From positions 1 through 64,000 of the forward strand of contig WION01000276.1 in the NCBI GenBank assembly GCA_015039365.1: a DNA stretch of 64,000 nt. Reading direction: 5' to 3'. Position 1 is the stretch's first letter. Each line of letters opens with the position of its first letter. This DNA is from Amanita rubescens. Taxonomy: Eukaryota; Basidiomycota; Agaricomycetes; Agaricales; Amanitaceae. Positions 29,061-41,193 of the stretch are shown here, piece by piece. A model generated the notes under the pieces. It was given only the letters and a program-made list of their open reading frames with translations, made no database searches and was not told the origin of the DNA. Made by a program: the position numbers and the translations under genes.

Positions 29061-32000
29061 ATGATACCACGGGCAGTTAGAAGACTCGAGACGACTTGGT
29101 TGACGTCTCGTCAGAGTCTTCCTAGACCCGACCGTCTCTACTCTTCTCCTTCAAGACCTTCCAATGCTCCAGCTTTTGCTACAGCTCAGCTCACAAGACC
29201 TGATTTCCCTCCCTACATAGGAAATACCGTCCACGAGAACTCAATAGAAGCCTTCCTTGCCACTCGTCAACCTTTCACCGTTCTACCTGCTCCCCTTCCC
29301 GTCGACAGGACTTCCCCTACAGATGAACTTCTCTACGGTCATTCACCAACACAGGACCTCATCGCCGTCATGGATGCATGTCTTCACGACTCGTTCGATG
29401 TGCCTCGCGCAAGGGACATCTTTGAAAGGCTACGAACCTCAGACACCCACCACCTAGCTGATCCAAAATTGTACAACGCATTTCTAGAAGCTTATCTCAA
29501 TATGGCGACATTTAAGGAACCTGGCGGCAGAGAGTATTGGGTCGAGTCCGCTTGGTCTCTTTACGAAGTCATGGAGAGCGGTGCAGAAAAGGTCGTTCCT
29601 GTTGCCGGTACATACGCTATTATGTTACTCATGTGGTTGCGGTACGATTTTTTTTTTCTGAATCCGAGCCTAAGATTTTGATGCCTTTTCCTATAGTTTC
29701 AACCCCCAATCCTCTACCCCTGCCCATAATGCGCACCACCTGCCGCCTATTAATCTTCTCAAAAACATTATCAAAAGGAATATCGACGTCCAAGACGTCG
29801 TCGTGGACCGCGTCTTTGATTCTTCAGATCAAGCCGCCCAGGTTGTTCAATTGCTTTCACGTGCAGCTGTGGACCTCAACGAGTCCAACCTAGTTTTACG
29901 ACTCGCTCAGGTCGCACAAATTGCAACGCATGCGCCCGACGCCCTTGAAAACGTTCCAGAAATCTTGCCTGTGCTGAAAGCCAAGGTTAGTCATTATAAA
30001 CACTTTGACAAACGCTGACAGTTCATTTACAAAAGGTTTTGGAGGACGGCCAAGTTGAGCAAGAAGTTCCCTTCAATCTTGACAATCTCCGTCGACACCT
30101 GGGCCAAGTCAATTTGGCCCGCCGAGTCTTGCCAGAAGACTTGGTAGCCCGCCAAAAGCTCCTCGAAGAGTCCGTATACGAAGTTGCTGTAGAGCGGATG
30201 AAACATCAAGCAGACCTCTTCGCAGAGCTTGGAATGGGCCACGGCGGTCTCATGCAGGCAGATTTGCGTCGCTGGATGTGGGACTGGCATCTTAAGCTCA
30301 AGGAGCGTCTCATAGATGAGATGAGGAAAATTTCCCGAGAAGAGCGATCAAGGTCAAATAGGAAGGTTTCTCCTGCAGTCCTCTTATCCCCCTATTTTCA
30401 TCTCGTCCAGGCAAGCAGACTCTCCCTTATAACCATACTGGAGATTATGCGACTGCAAGGTAGTGGCGGCGTACATGACGGTATGAAGGCAACCCGGGCG
30501 CTGATCCAAGTCGGTAGAGCGGTCGAAATCGAGTACAAGGCACAAATGTGTCGGAAGAGCAAGATCCAGATACCTTCTTCACCGCGACGGAATGATGTGA
30601 AGTACTTCTCGAATATGGGTTATAGATTCCTGCAAGAGCGCCGTCTGGCGGCTGCAAAACACGTCATGGATGGTGAAGGATGGACCGCAGAATGGACGCA
30701 GGGTGTCCGTTCCAAGCTTGGCGGCATCCTGGTTGAATGCTTGATGGATGTGGCTCAGGTGACGCGATCGGTCCGTGATGAGGCGACTGGAGAATACATG
30801 TATGTCCATCTTTCTCCAGGTCGCTGTTATTGTGTTCCAACATATTGCACAGCTCCGAGAACCAACCCGCTTTCTACCATACATACGAGTACCAACGTGG
30901 ACAAAAGCTCGGTGTTATTAGACTCAACCCTGCGGTAGCGGAGCGACTGTCTCGCGATAGTGTGCAGGAGACGATCCATCCTCGCCACCTTCCGATGATC
31001 GTCAAGCCAAAACAATGGGTAGCCCCTGACCATGGTGGGTATATCTACAACAAGAGTGAGTCCTCAACTTTGCGCTACTTGACATCCGCTTGAATGTCTT
31101 GCAGGCGGCGTCATGCGGTTCAAAGACTCGATCGAACAACTTAGCTACCTCAAGCATGCATCAGCTCAAGGTAACATCGAACTCATCTATGCAGGCCTTG
31201 ATGTTCTCGGCAGTACACCCTGGAAGGTCAACCGCAAGGTGTTTGACGTTGTACTCCAGGTGTGGAATTCCGGCGAACGGATGGGCAAGCTTCCTCCTGC
31301 AATCTACGACCAACCCGAGCCAGAGGCTCCGGAAAACTATGAGACCGATCTCAAAGCACGGAGCATCTACCTTGCACGTGTGAAGGCGCATAATCAAGAA
31401 AAGGCCAACAATCACTCTGACAGATGCAGTGTTAACTACAGGGTGGAGATTGCCCGCTCGGTGGGTCTAGTCTTTTGCACTTGATATCTGCCCCTCTCTT
31501 ATATATATCCCAGTTCCTCGGCGATGACTTCTACTTCCCTCACAATCTCGATTTCCGTGGACGTGCTTATCCCATCCCACCGCATCTCAATCACATTGGT
31601 GATGACCTCTGTCGCGGTCTTTTGCAGTTTGCGGAAGCAAAACCTCTCGGCGAGCGTGGTTTGCGGTGGCTCAAAATCCACCTTGCCAATTTGTATGGTT
31701 ACGATAAAGGCAACTTTGACGAACGTGTCGAGTTTGTCGAAAAACATTTGGATGAAGTGTATGATAGTGCGACGAAGCCACTAGAGGTGTGTTGTTTACG
31801 CGCATGCAGATTATGATATGACTGACGGCAATCTCCAGGGCCGACGCTGGTGGTCCAAGGCCGACGACCCATGGCAATGTCTTGCTACATGCATGGATTT
31901 GCACGCAGCTCTTGAATCGGGCGACCCGCATTCGTACATGTCCTCGCAGCCTGTGCATCAAGACGGCACTTGTAACGGATTACAGCACTACGCCGCTCTA

Positions 32001-33502
32001 GGTGGTGATAAGAAAGGTGCAGCGCAAGTCAACCTCAGCGCCGCCGATCGACCGTCGGATGTGTATACCTATGTCGGGAACATGGTAGAACAAATGATCG
32101 CGGAAGACGTCAAAAATGGTGATGAGAGGGCTATTATGCTGCAGGGTAAAGTTTCGCGAAAGGTTGTCAAGCAGACGGTCATGACGACTGTGTATGGTGT
32201 GACGTTTGTTGGGGCACGTGAACAAATCGAGAAACAGTTGCACGACAAGAAAGAGTTCCCTGAAGAGGAATGCTGGAAGTTGTCCAACTACCTTGCCAAG
32301 AATGTGCTTCTTGCCATTCAGGATTTGTTCCGAGGAGCCAAGGGTATTCAAACTTGGTTGAATCTCTGCGCGAAACTTATTTCAAAGTCCATGCCGGCTG
32401 AGCGGATACCTGAGGCCATGGCGGAGTATCAAGCGAAGGGGGTCCGTCGCGGGAAAACCACGGCGCTGCCTAATGGCAGGTTGAGAAAGGAGCAGATGAC
32501 GTCGGTCGTGTGGACGACTCCCCTCGGGTTGCCCATTGTACAGCCGTACCGGAAGTGCTCGAGGAAGCAGGTTGCGACTGCGATTCAAACTGTCTACATC
32601 TCTGACCCTAATAACCCTGCTGAAGGTAAGTTGATTTTTCTTTTATGTGACCGCAGCTAATTCGCGTAGTCAATTCTATGAAACAGGCGTCGGCCTTCCC
32701 GCCCAACTTTATCCACAGTCTTGATGCCACTCATATGATGCTTACTGCTCTCAAGTGTCATGTAAGAGCGCGTCCCATATCTCCATTCAAACTGCTTATG
32801 TTTGGTTTATAGGCGCTTGGCTTGACGTTTGCTTCTGTGCACGACTCTTATTGGACGCACGCGTCAACGATAGATCAAATGTCGGAAGTTATTCGCGAGA
32901 CTTTTATAGCTCTGCATTCCTCCGACGTTCTGGCTAAACTTCGCCAAGAGGTGTGTAGTAGTAAGCTCTGCTAGACGTTCTCTAGGTTCTTATGTCATTT
33001 TTTCTTCTTCTTTCAGTTTGTTGAGCGGTACAAGGACTACAAAATACCGTTGCTCCATCTTACCACGGGACAGACGATTAAACAACTGCGTGATGCCGGT
33101 GTGCAGATCGAGCTGACAGCTGAAAGAGCAAAGGTTATACGTTGTACTGCTCTAAACCCTCTGCTCAAGATCGTAGACCAAGACCCAGCAGCAAAGTCCA
33201 CAGCCAACGAGAGTCAGGCTGAGAACGAGGATGTCCAAGATGTGATTGCTCAGAGTGAAGATGAATCTGCAACCACCTCGGAAAATTGGGAGAGCGAAAG
33301 CTTCGATGAAGAGATGGAAGCCGCGCTTGAGGGAATGGATACACGTCTGGCAAATATTGTGAAGAAGAAAGCACAAGCGGAAAGAGAGTCCGTTGGTCTC
33401 CGCGACAAGTTTGTTGACCTGGTCGACCTACTTCCAGCTCTTCCGCAAAAGGGCGACTTCCTGGTGGAAGACATCAAATCGTCGCCCTATTTCTTCTCAT
33501 AG
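29061..33502 (+). CDS. RPO41: Mitochondrial DNA-directed RNA polymerase
   Basis: T7-type single-subunit polymerase that transcribes the mitochondrial genome. The first ATG in the frame is at 29061. The N-terminus ([20 protein letters not shown]) is basic and suits a mitochondrial presequence. The N-terminal domain extends to about 30.9 kb with several introns. The catalytic part shows [20 protein letters not shown] (31512-31570), motif [19 protein letters not shown] (about 31960-32010) with the first catalytic Asp, motif [18 protein letters not shown] (32157-32208) with the nucleotide-binding Lys and Tyr, and motif [10 protein letters not shown] (about 32837-32863) with the second catalytic Asp. 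The C-terminus (33050-33502) carries an acidic insertion of about 80 residues before the final [12 protein letters not shown]...SPYFFS. All key residues are present, so the gene appears functional. Confidence 0.95.
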
Positions 33503-33734
33503 CGCGCCGGTTCTGCCCCTTCTCCGTTGTCCATTGGTTCTATTTATGTTTTATGTTTATATTCGTCGTTCCCCAGCTCATCGTACCTGCACCACAGTAC
33601 CCTGCATCTAATTGATAATTTACAATGTATCCTTATATCATCTCACGCTCAGTAACTTAGATGACAATCATCCAAAATAGAATGGGCGTTGATAATAATA
33701 TTAAATGTTCGCGCAATCTAGGTAAGACACAATT

Positions 33735-34295
33735 CTAGTGATGGTGTGCCTCTGGCTTGGGGATATCCTGCTCGAGGAAGGCAAGGTATTCGTCCGCTCC
33801 GCCCGTACCTGCCTCTACGGACTCCTGCGAGACAGCTTTCTGTGCTACTGTGGGCTCGGTTGCATCGTACTCGGCGAGCTCTGAAGCAAGGTCGACGGGG
33901 AGTACAGGAGCCTTTGGTGCGGGAGGGAGAGAGTAGCTTTTCACGACGCCAACATGTGCATCCTTGGCCTACCCAACAAAAGACATTCAGATTGACCGCG
34001 GAGTGAGTTGAGGGTACTTACAACAGGTGCAGGTTTGTAAGCTTTTATTTCTCTGAGGTAGAGGTCCTGAACGATATCTGCGGGTATATTCGGAACGTGG
34101 TACAATGATTTGCTAGGTTGTTGTGACGCACCTTTGCGCGATACGGCGGACGATGAAAAGTTGCGGATGCGCGAAACTTGACGAGCCTGTATTTATTTTT
34201 TTTTGGTGCGTGTTAGGATGGCAGGTCGTTGGCGAATGAAGGAAGGAGGTGGGTTGACATACCGCGTTTGAAGCCTGCCTGAGGATCGTTGACAT
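33735..34295 (-). CDS. ATP14: Mitochondrial F1F0 ATP synthase subunit H
   Basis: Four exons. MSTILRQASNA starts at 34295. It joins to ARQVSRIRNFSSSAVSRK, which together form an Arg/Ser-rich presequence, then to DIVQDLYLREIKAYKPAPV, then to AKDAHVGVVKSYSLPPAPKA with the acidic end VEAGTGGADEYLAFLEQDIP and stop at 33735. The pattern of a small acidic protein with a VxxLYLxEIKxYKP core is that of fungal subunit H, a component of the peripheral stalk region. Its start is only 81 bp from the start of the ATPase inhibitor gene on the other strand, so the two probably share a promoter. An intron junction inside each half was placed by frame. Confidence 0.85.
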
Positions 34296-34376
34296 GGTGT
34301 GCAAAACCGGGAAATATGCGTGACGGGTGTGACAATTCGGCAAGGTTGGGACGGCAGCCAACGTCAACCACACACC
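34296..34376. promoter_or_regulatory. Shared divergent promoter of ATP14 and the ATPase inhibitor
   Basis: The two start codons are separated by 81 bp, so this short gap plus the two 5' leaders must hold control elements for both genes. I see no clear TATA box. The arrangement suggests coupled expression of the enzyme subunit and its inhibitor. Confidence 0.55.
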
Positions 34377-34874
34377 ATGCTCGCTCGTATCACCGTTGCA
34401 AGGCGCATTCCCCAAATGCTTTCTGTTCGCTACAATAGCGGGATAAGTGATCCTCCCGCTGGCTCTGTAGCATCGTCAAAGGGTTTCAGGTTAGTTGACA
34501 CGTCTATTCCGTGTATGCGTTCGGGTTTGAACGGTGATTAATTGCAGTAAGAAAGAGAAGGCTCATGAAGGTGGATTACTGACTTTGCTTTTCGCTTGAA
34601 CAAGGAGTTTTGACGTAAACGTGTAGACGAGTACATTCATCGTCAAGAGATTGACCAGCTTATCCAGATGAAGAAAGAGGTGTGTTGTTGTGCTATTCTA
34701 CGCTTTTGAACCTATTCTCATTTAATTATTAAATTAATCAGATTGAACAGAAACAGAAGGAATTGGTGGGTAATTTAGTATGTCGCACATCTACGTACTC
34801 ATCATATCGGTTGTGTACAGAGCGATCTTCAGAAGGAGCACGAAGAGCTTCTTAAGAACAATGCCAAGCCGTAA
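34377..34874 (+). CDS. INH1: Mitochondrial F1F0-ATPase inhibitor
   Basis: Small protein of the IATP family, which binds F1 and blocks ATP hydrolysis when the matrix is acidified. Exons give a basic presequence (MLARITVARRIPQMLSVRYNSG), then GSVASSKGFSKKEKAHE, DEYIHRQEIDQLIQMKKE, IEQKQKEL and SDLQKEHEELLKNNAKP, with TAA at 34872-34874. The conserved F-x-K-x-E-x-A-x-E segment, followed by a long amphipathic coiled coil starting EYIHRQE, is the family signature. Four short introns are required and all join in frame (for example AG at 34547-34550, donor GTGTGTTG after MKKE). It is divergently paired with ATP synthase subunit H. Confidence 0.85.
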
Positions 34875-35057
34875 ATATGGCTCTTTTGAAATGACCATAT
34901 CTAGTTCCTTCGTCGTACTACTTTGACAAAATGAATACAAACCATTAGTTGATACTTTCGCAATGCAATGACTATTCTCAACTCTTTTCGTCGACCGTCG
35001 AATGCGAAAGCCAGCCATAGTGGCTGCTTGACCGGATTAGGAAGTACTAACCTCATC

Positions 35058-36848
35058 ATGCCAGTGTCACATACGTCCTGCACGATCGATAGCGACATCC
35101 TCCCGTGCATTTTTGAGGTCCAACGCGATAATTATGATGTCCTGTACAAATGCTCGCTTGTCTGTAAGGAATTCAACGTCATCGCCTCGCGACTGCTGTA
35201 TCGCCGCGTCGTGTTTTCTCCTCCATTTCAACCAGTCCTGAATCTGAGAGACAGAGGTACACCAACCGTAAGTGTGTCGTTCATGTTCATTACCGCCAAG
35301 ATGGAAATTGAATAAACCCGCTCGCTGCTGTCACCAAAAAAGGAACCGTCTCAATTTACGTCCGCATGTCTTCCGCAATATGCACCGTTGGTGGAAGAAC
35401 TGAGAATCAGCGGTGAATTAATTGCCATTGCCGCCTCTCAAAGTGTCCAATTTTACCATCTACGGTTTCAGGCTTCCTATCCCCACGTCCACCTCCGTTG
35501 AATACGTTTTCGACGACGTTGCTGAATGCCATTCGAACTTTTCATCGTCTGCGCGTCGCGTGTTTCACGCCCAAGATATACCACGGGGAAACATTCACGC
35601 CGACGTTGGAAACTCTAAAAGATACGCCAACATTGAAAGATCTCTCGATCAACTCTTCCTGTATGGATGCGCCCAGGGCGCCCCTTATAACGCAGATTCG
35701 TGGCCTGACAAGGTTGGAATTGCGTGACCCAACGAGAGCCATTCTTGAACTTCTGCCAGACTGGCTCAATCACCTCTCTGAAACACTGAAAGAACTACAT
35801 CTTAAAGTGAATCTGCATCTTCTTTATCGATACCTGCCCGAAGGGGGGGAGCGAAAAATGCTGACATTTACGCGTCTCAGGATAATTGCGGTTCAATCAC
35901 ACCTGGAGTTCTAAAAGCATTCGTTTTTCCGCCATTGCAAAGCAATATTCGCGCTCTGAGTTTGGGCCTATCTTATTCCTTGACACACGATGATACATTC
36001 CAATTCCTAAATAACTTTCCCCAATTGGAAGAATTAGAGCTTCGTTATTATTGGGTCAGTGCCATGTTCACGTCAAGCTCGTTCTTCTCTCACGAGGAAG
36101 GAAAAAAAAATAGCAATTGAGGGAACCTAGTTTCTCCCTTTCGTTGAGCCGGCTCCGCAAATTCACCGTATTGCACGCTAGAAGCCAGGTTGGACAGGAG
36201 GTCCTAGGCCTCTGCAAGTGGATGCGAAAAGTCATTTCCTCTTCGCCAATCGAGGATCTGCGCGTCGCGTGCGATCGTGATGATGACAGTGCAAACACCG
36301 GAGCAAATATCAGCTTCGACAGCATCGTTGACCATCTTTCCAAGAAGCACGCGAAGACGTTGCGCTTCCTCGATCTCAGATCGTCATTCGTTGGAGTAAC
36401 CGGCCTCGAGGCATTTTTCTCGTCGTGTGCGCGTTTGGAACAGTTTCACGTAGCTGCAGGGAAGGATGCACTTGTGAGCCCTTCACGGCAGCTCCCGTAT
36501 TCTCGGAATCTGAATCCCAGCGGAATCCGTTTCCTAGGCAATTTTTGAACGTCTTTACGGGGACTTGAAACATCTCCGTGTGGCAGGTTTCGAACTGCGA
36601 AACGTAAATAGAAGAAAGTGCCAAATTGATCGAGAAAGGGTCCGGGAACTAATGCGAAACGGTCCTAGCACTTTTAGGGAGCTGACAATAAATGGAACGA
36701 TATGGAAGGTGCGTATATTTACCGAAGTGAAATTTGGCTATATCTGTACGGTCTTGACAGGGATTTTGCATCCGCCGAGCAAGGCGGAGACGTCGAATTC
36801 GTAGTGGATACATGTGCACCCGTCAAATTTCCTTGGGAAAGAGAATGA
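35058..36848 (+). CDS. F-box / leucine-rich-repeat protein
   Basis: Start ATG 35058. The N-terminal F-box is SDILPCIFEVQRDNYDVLYKCSLVCKEFNVIASRLLYRRVVFSP (shown here only as its borders: SDILPCIFE to LLYRRVVFSP). LRR-like segments follow, for example FTPTLETLKDTPTLKDLSIN, GLTRLELRDPTRAILELLPD and LSLGLSYSLTHDDTFQFLNN. An intron from about 35807 to 35880 joins LKELHLK to DNCGSITPGVLK. Another near 36055-36119 joins LELRYYW to LREPSFSLSL. The end is VEFVVDTCAPVKFPWERE with TGA at 36846-36848. It is a substrate adaptor candidate for SCF ubiquitin ligases. The family is large in Agaricomycetes and the substrate is unknown. One junction near 35440 and one near 36710 remain unclear. Confidence 0.7.
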
Positions 36849-37456
36849 ATCATAGAACATGGTACATGTCGCGCACCTTTGCGACAAAACTAGTAGACAA
36901 CCGTGCCCGCGTATGGTATCTCGACCTCTACTGAGAACCCGAAACGCGCTCCGCCTGTTGCTGATCTTCAGAACCACTCCCGAGTTTCAGTTCTTCATTA
37001 GCCAAACGAAGTCTAATTCGTTGATCAACACTACTGATCGACGAGATAAGAAATAAAATGATTTCTCTTCCCAAGCATGCGCAGCATCCTTTCTCTCTAA
37101 GCCTGCGTCATACCTTTCCAGTTGGCTATTTCGGATAGCGTCTGTGATGGTCGTTTCAGTTTCCTTCTTGCGCCGCGTCAGGTCAGGGTTTGAATGGAAC
37201 GTACGCCATCGCTGTTGACCGCCATGTATTAAGTTGGGTGACGGCTCATATGCTAGAACCCGGATGGGCCATTTATACACTGCAATTATAACACGACTGT
37301 GTCCCATAGGATTAAGGCAGAAACTGGTAACTAGTTAAGGAAAGTTCCAGAAAGCGGCGGAAACGAGATGTTAGGAAAAAACTATACTAGTAGAATTATA
37401 ACCTCATTTTCGGGGTACGAGTTTACTTAGCAAGTCCATTATTGTCACGGTGTTGT
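36849..37456. other. No gene recognised
   Basis: Space between the convergent ends of the F-box gene (+) and the P450 gene (-). A 106-codon minus-strand ORF (36987-37307) is not supported by any motif. The stretch probably holds the two 3' untranslated regions. Confidence 0.35.
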
Positions 37457-39633
37457 TCAGTTGCTCCACTGCGCGGAGGATTGGAGGTATAGCCTATACG
37501 CCTTTTCGTTGCGAGGCTCTATCGTGCATGGAAAAGGCTTGCAATGACTAAAAGTAATAAGTAGTGAAATCTGAATGAGAATATGCGAACAACTGACCGC
37601 ACAAAACCGGTCGCGAAGCTAACTGGGGGGACAATTATTTTACCGTCGTCGTTCACTACTGGCGCAATTCGAAATAGGGCCACGATATGCGAGATGACAA
37701 TCCACATTCCGGAGTCGGCGAAGTGCCGTCCAGGACAAATACTGCAAATCATGGATTAAACATTTGCTTAGCTAGCTCAATGGATCTTACCGGCGACCAA
37801 AGCCAAAAACGACGTCCTTTGGATTAGGCAAGTCGTTATCGATCAAATACCGGTCCGGATTGAATTCATTTGGCTGCGGACAATCATGGAGGATCGCGCT
37901 GCCGCAAAAGCTTAATGTTATATTTGCTGACCGTCTTTACTCCGCACATACTGGATATTTGCCAGTACATTGCTTCCTTTCGGAATAAAATAGCCTCCGT
38001 AGAAATCGTCTTCCATTAGCCGATGGGGAAGGCCCAACGGGACAGGAGGGTTCCAGCTAAACCTGAGTGAGTTAATGCGACCACGTCTCGACTCCATCTT
38101 ACCGCAAAACTTCGTTAAAAATGCACTCGAGGTAACTTAAAGACGCTCTATCTTCTAGGTCTGGGAGCCGTTCAGTCCCCACTACTCGATCCATTTCTTC
38201 TTGTGCTTTGACTAGTATATGCGGCTGCCTGGTCATTGCTAGCATGAAAGTTTCGAGCACGGCAACAGTCTATAGATTTGTTAATTAGTAGGATGCGAAT
38301 AAGTTCTGCAATTACCGTCTCTGCAGCAGCTAGGGGTCGTAAATCAGCCTGGCTACGGCACAACTCGATTGACTCACCAGCATAAAGGGTGCCAGCCGAC
38401 CCTTTGATATCATACTCGTCTTCTAGGTCAACCTTACCATCTGGCTTGCGGTGAGCTTCTAAAAGCGTAGAGGTATAGGACGGCACTGCGTGCCCGGTCC
38501 TCTGTCTGCACGTCAGACTTATTCGAGGCTGTAGCCACATCCGACCTTACCAAATCTTCTTTTACTAGCTCAAAAGGTACGTCCATCATCTTTTCAACTG
38601 CTTTTCTCGCTTCCAATGCTCTGCGCTTGAAACCGGCAAAAGGTGCCCACGTCGGAATGTGTCTTTACGTACGATAAGCTGCCTTCCGCATAATAAGCAT
38701 TGACGGGCGATTAAGTTACCTGATAATTGGAAAATAATCGACCAAAGTGGCAGCCGGGGAACCTGACTCGACTGTCAATGTTCCCGCCCGTTCCGCTTGC
38801 CAGACGGTGTCAACGTCGAAAAATAGTGCATGACGACGGAATGAATTGGCATACCTAAAAGGACAAAAGGGTCTTCTACGGATGTGATCTCTCGGCCGTA
38901 CGTTATCTTGAGAATCGTTGCAGCGGCGAACCTTTTGGATAATTAAAAAATCGCTGAATATCGCCTGAGCTTACTTGCCTTCTGAAATGCTGGATGAATA
39001 ATTTCGGCTCCTGCACAAAGCCGCCCACGAGAGTAAAGGTTTCTTTCACTTGCAACGGCTGCAGACGTGCGGTAGCTCGTTGGTTGAACGTCAAGTTCAC
39101 GAACCGACGATGCTTCCGGAACCGCGGACCACTACCGAATAATAAATTCGATCTCAAGCGCTGGCCTACTAGTCAAATAAGTACTCACTATCGCACATGC
39201 GTCGACGCGCTCGCCCAGCCCATTCTGTCGTAAGCGGATCAGTGGATGATGTCAAAAACGCTCTGTTAGCTAGACGCACAATTCTGAAAATAGGACGAAG
39301 CGCGGGCGGTCTGAATAGATGGCCCCGCGCTGTTCCAGAATCTCTCGGGCAGCTCGTAAGCTGTTGAGGATGAGGACAGGTTGTTGAAATAGACGAATAT
39401 AGACCAAGTCGCCTGCATTTCTTGTTAGATATAAAAGGATCTGCCGGAAGCAATGTACCGTAATGGAAACCCCATTCCGCGAAACGCTCTTCTGGGCGTT
39501 CTACGGGAACGTCGAGAACATTTCCGAGAAGAGGTAGAGGCCTTGGACCTGGCGGGTATTTGAAACGCGGAGACAAGTAGAGCCGAAGGATGATAAGTAG
39601 AAAGGCGGGAAGAAGGAGGAGGGAAAAAGACAT
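37457..39633 (-). CDS. Cytochrome P450 monooxygenase
   Basis: Starts at 39633 with a membrane anchor ([20 protein letters not shown]) and the Pro-rich hinge [19 protein letters not shown]. Many short introns follow. Visible motifs are [44 protein letters not shown] (helix C region), LYAG joined across an intron to [17 protein letters not shown] (I-helix), [22 protein letters not shown] (K-helix ExxR), [21 protein letters not shown], and the haem loop [16 protein letters not shown] with its Cys ligand (about 37700-37745). The C-terminal exon after GFVR ends near 37457 (KPFPCTIEP...). The I-helix reads AGAAAET, without an obvious frameshift. It resembles the large agaricomycete clades that oxidise aromatic or terpenoid compounds, but the substrate cannot be inferred. 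It lies alone, with no biosynthetic cluster around it. Confidence 0.88.
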
Positions 39634-39844
39634 TTCTCAGAAACGGGAGAAGAAAAAGAGGGTGGAGAGGAATAAAAAGGGCATCGGAGATTACGAGAGG
39701 TTTAAAAGAGGCGGGATGACAGAACCAGGAACGGTGCAGTCAAACAATGCGGCCCGAAAGCGAATCCCACCTGTCATTGACTACTTAGATCGCGTACTTA
39801 CTGAGGTGACTCGCTCATGCCGATCATCAATGCGCGTGTCACTG

Positions 39845-39852
39845 TGACGTCA
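39845..39852. promoter_or_regulatory. CRE-like palindrome TGACGTCA
   Basis: A perfect TGACGTCA lies 18 bp upstream of the SET1 start codon. This is the consensus for bZIP/ATF-CREB factors. The other copies keep only partial versions (for example GTCACCGTGACAG upstream of SET4 and SET5). One occurrence this close to the ATG may be chance. Confidence 0.25.
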
Positions 39853-39870
39853 CAAAGACTGCCACAAACT

Positions 39871-41193
39871 ATGGAGTCTTGGATGAAGCGCGGGTTCCTG
39901 CAAAGTTCAGGAACAGATTCAAAACCTCTTACTCCTGGTGCGGTAATCATATCGAAAAAAACTACTGACGATCCGGATATCAGTTCAAAACCAGACAGAT
40001 CTCTTAAACAGGAAGTATTCAAAATACCGGCTATAGCGATCATCGATGACAATATCCCGAGCTTTGGACGCTTCCCTGGGGGGCGCGATGAGGTGTTCAC
40101 AGTCAAGTTGCCATACGATGATGATAATCATACCACGGAACCATATACCATTTCTCTCCTCTACCACGGTGCCAAGGAAGCGTTGGCAGCCATTCCAGGA
40201 TTTCCTGCTCCTTACAACCCTTCTATCCGGGTGCATTACCGCATTGGCGATGCTCCGGGTGCCGGAAAGGGCATGTTTGCCTTAACCAATCTCGACACCG
40301 GGGACCTCATTGCCCGCGAAAGACCACTATTCCTGTTCCCGCAGGCCATTCCCGTTCACAGTTATGCTGAAAGGGACGCGATTATCGAGCAGACCGTATT
40401 AAAGATGAAGCCAGCAGACGTCCTAGACTACTTTGACTTGGCCAACTGCAAGACCGAGGGAGGTCGCGCTGCAGGTATTATGAGAACCAATAACCTCAAT
40501 GCAGCACGCATGCCGGGCGGATACGATGGTAGATACGCTTGCGTTTGTCGCGACCTTTCTCGTGCCAATCACAGGTTAGTAGCCGCGTATTGGATTTCAG
40601 AGTCTGACAATCACTACAGCTGCTCTCCGAACGCGACTTATCGATGGGTCCTCAAAGACTTTATGTATGAGCTCCGCGCCGCACGCCGTATCAAGGAAGG
40701 AGAAGAGATTTGCATCACATATGTCAATTATCTCCGGGGCCGCTCGGCTCGGCAAGAACATCTACAGTCCTCCTATGCATTCACATGCAGGTGTTCAGCT
40801 TGTTCCATGCCATCATCGGAAATCCCTCGCAGCGATATTCGTCGAGGGTTACTGGATTTTTCCAGGGTAAACGAAAATGCAAACGATGATTCTATGCTAA
40901 ACGCATGGTGCGAGAATACCTCCCTTCCCGATGACTATGTCATTAAAAATACCATGAAATTCGTCACCATACTGGAAGAGGAGAAACTCATCCAGAAGGA
41001 CATTTGCAAGATGTACTACTCTAGACTTACCAAGGCTTATTGCGCGTTGAAAGACGCCAAGAATGCTAAAATTTGGGCCAAACGAACGGCGCTGATGGTC
41101 ACAGCTGCCGATGGCGATGATATGGGCTGGAATAAAGTTGCCGATTCGCCCGAGTCTACGGACTGGTGGGGTCGTAGGAAGAGTCGTTCTTGA
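39871..41193 (+). CDS. SET-domain protein 1 of tandem array
   Basis: Start chosen at ATGGAGTCTTGG, which is conserved in copies 1-3. An intron at 40575-40619 (45 nt) interrupts the catalytic motif. Splicing gives RANHSCSPNATYRW with the canonical NHSC. Without splicing the frame stays open and adds 15 residues. The predicted product is 425 residues. Other SET features are IRVHYRIGDAPGAGKGMFAL with GDLIARERPLFLF (SET-N), EEICITYVNYL (SET-C), and the post-SET cysteines FTCRCSAC. The C-terminal tail has AYCALKDAKNAKIWAKRTAL and ADSPESTDWWGRRK, which are shared by all copies. The layout resembles SMYD-like lysine methyltransferases but lacks a MYND finger. The substrate is unknown. Confidence 0.85.
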   Translation: MESWMKRGFLQSSGTDSKPLTPGAVIISKKTTDDPDISSKPDRSLKQEVFKIPAIAIIDDNIPSFGRFPGGRDEVFTVKLPYDDDNHTTEPYTISLLYHGAKEALAAIPGFPAPYNPSIRVHYRIGDAPGAGKGMFALTNLDTGDLIARERPLFLFPQAIPVHSYAERDAIIEQTVLKMKPADVLDYFDLANCKTEGGRAAGIMRTNNLNAARMPGGYDGRYACVCRDLSRANHRLVAAYWISESDNHYSCSPNATYRWVLKDFMYELRAARRIKEGEEICITYVNYLRGRSARQEHLQSSYAFTCRCSACSMPSSEIPRSDIRRGLLDFSRVNENANDDSMLNAWCENTSLPDDYVIKNTMKFVTILEEEKLIQKDICKMYYSRLTKAYCALKDAKNAKIWAKRTALMVTAADGDDMGWNKVADSPESTDWWGRRKSRS

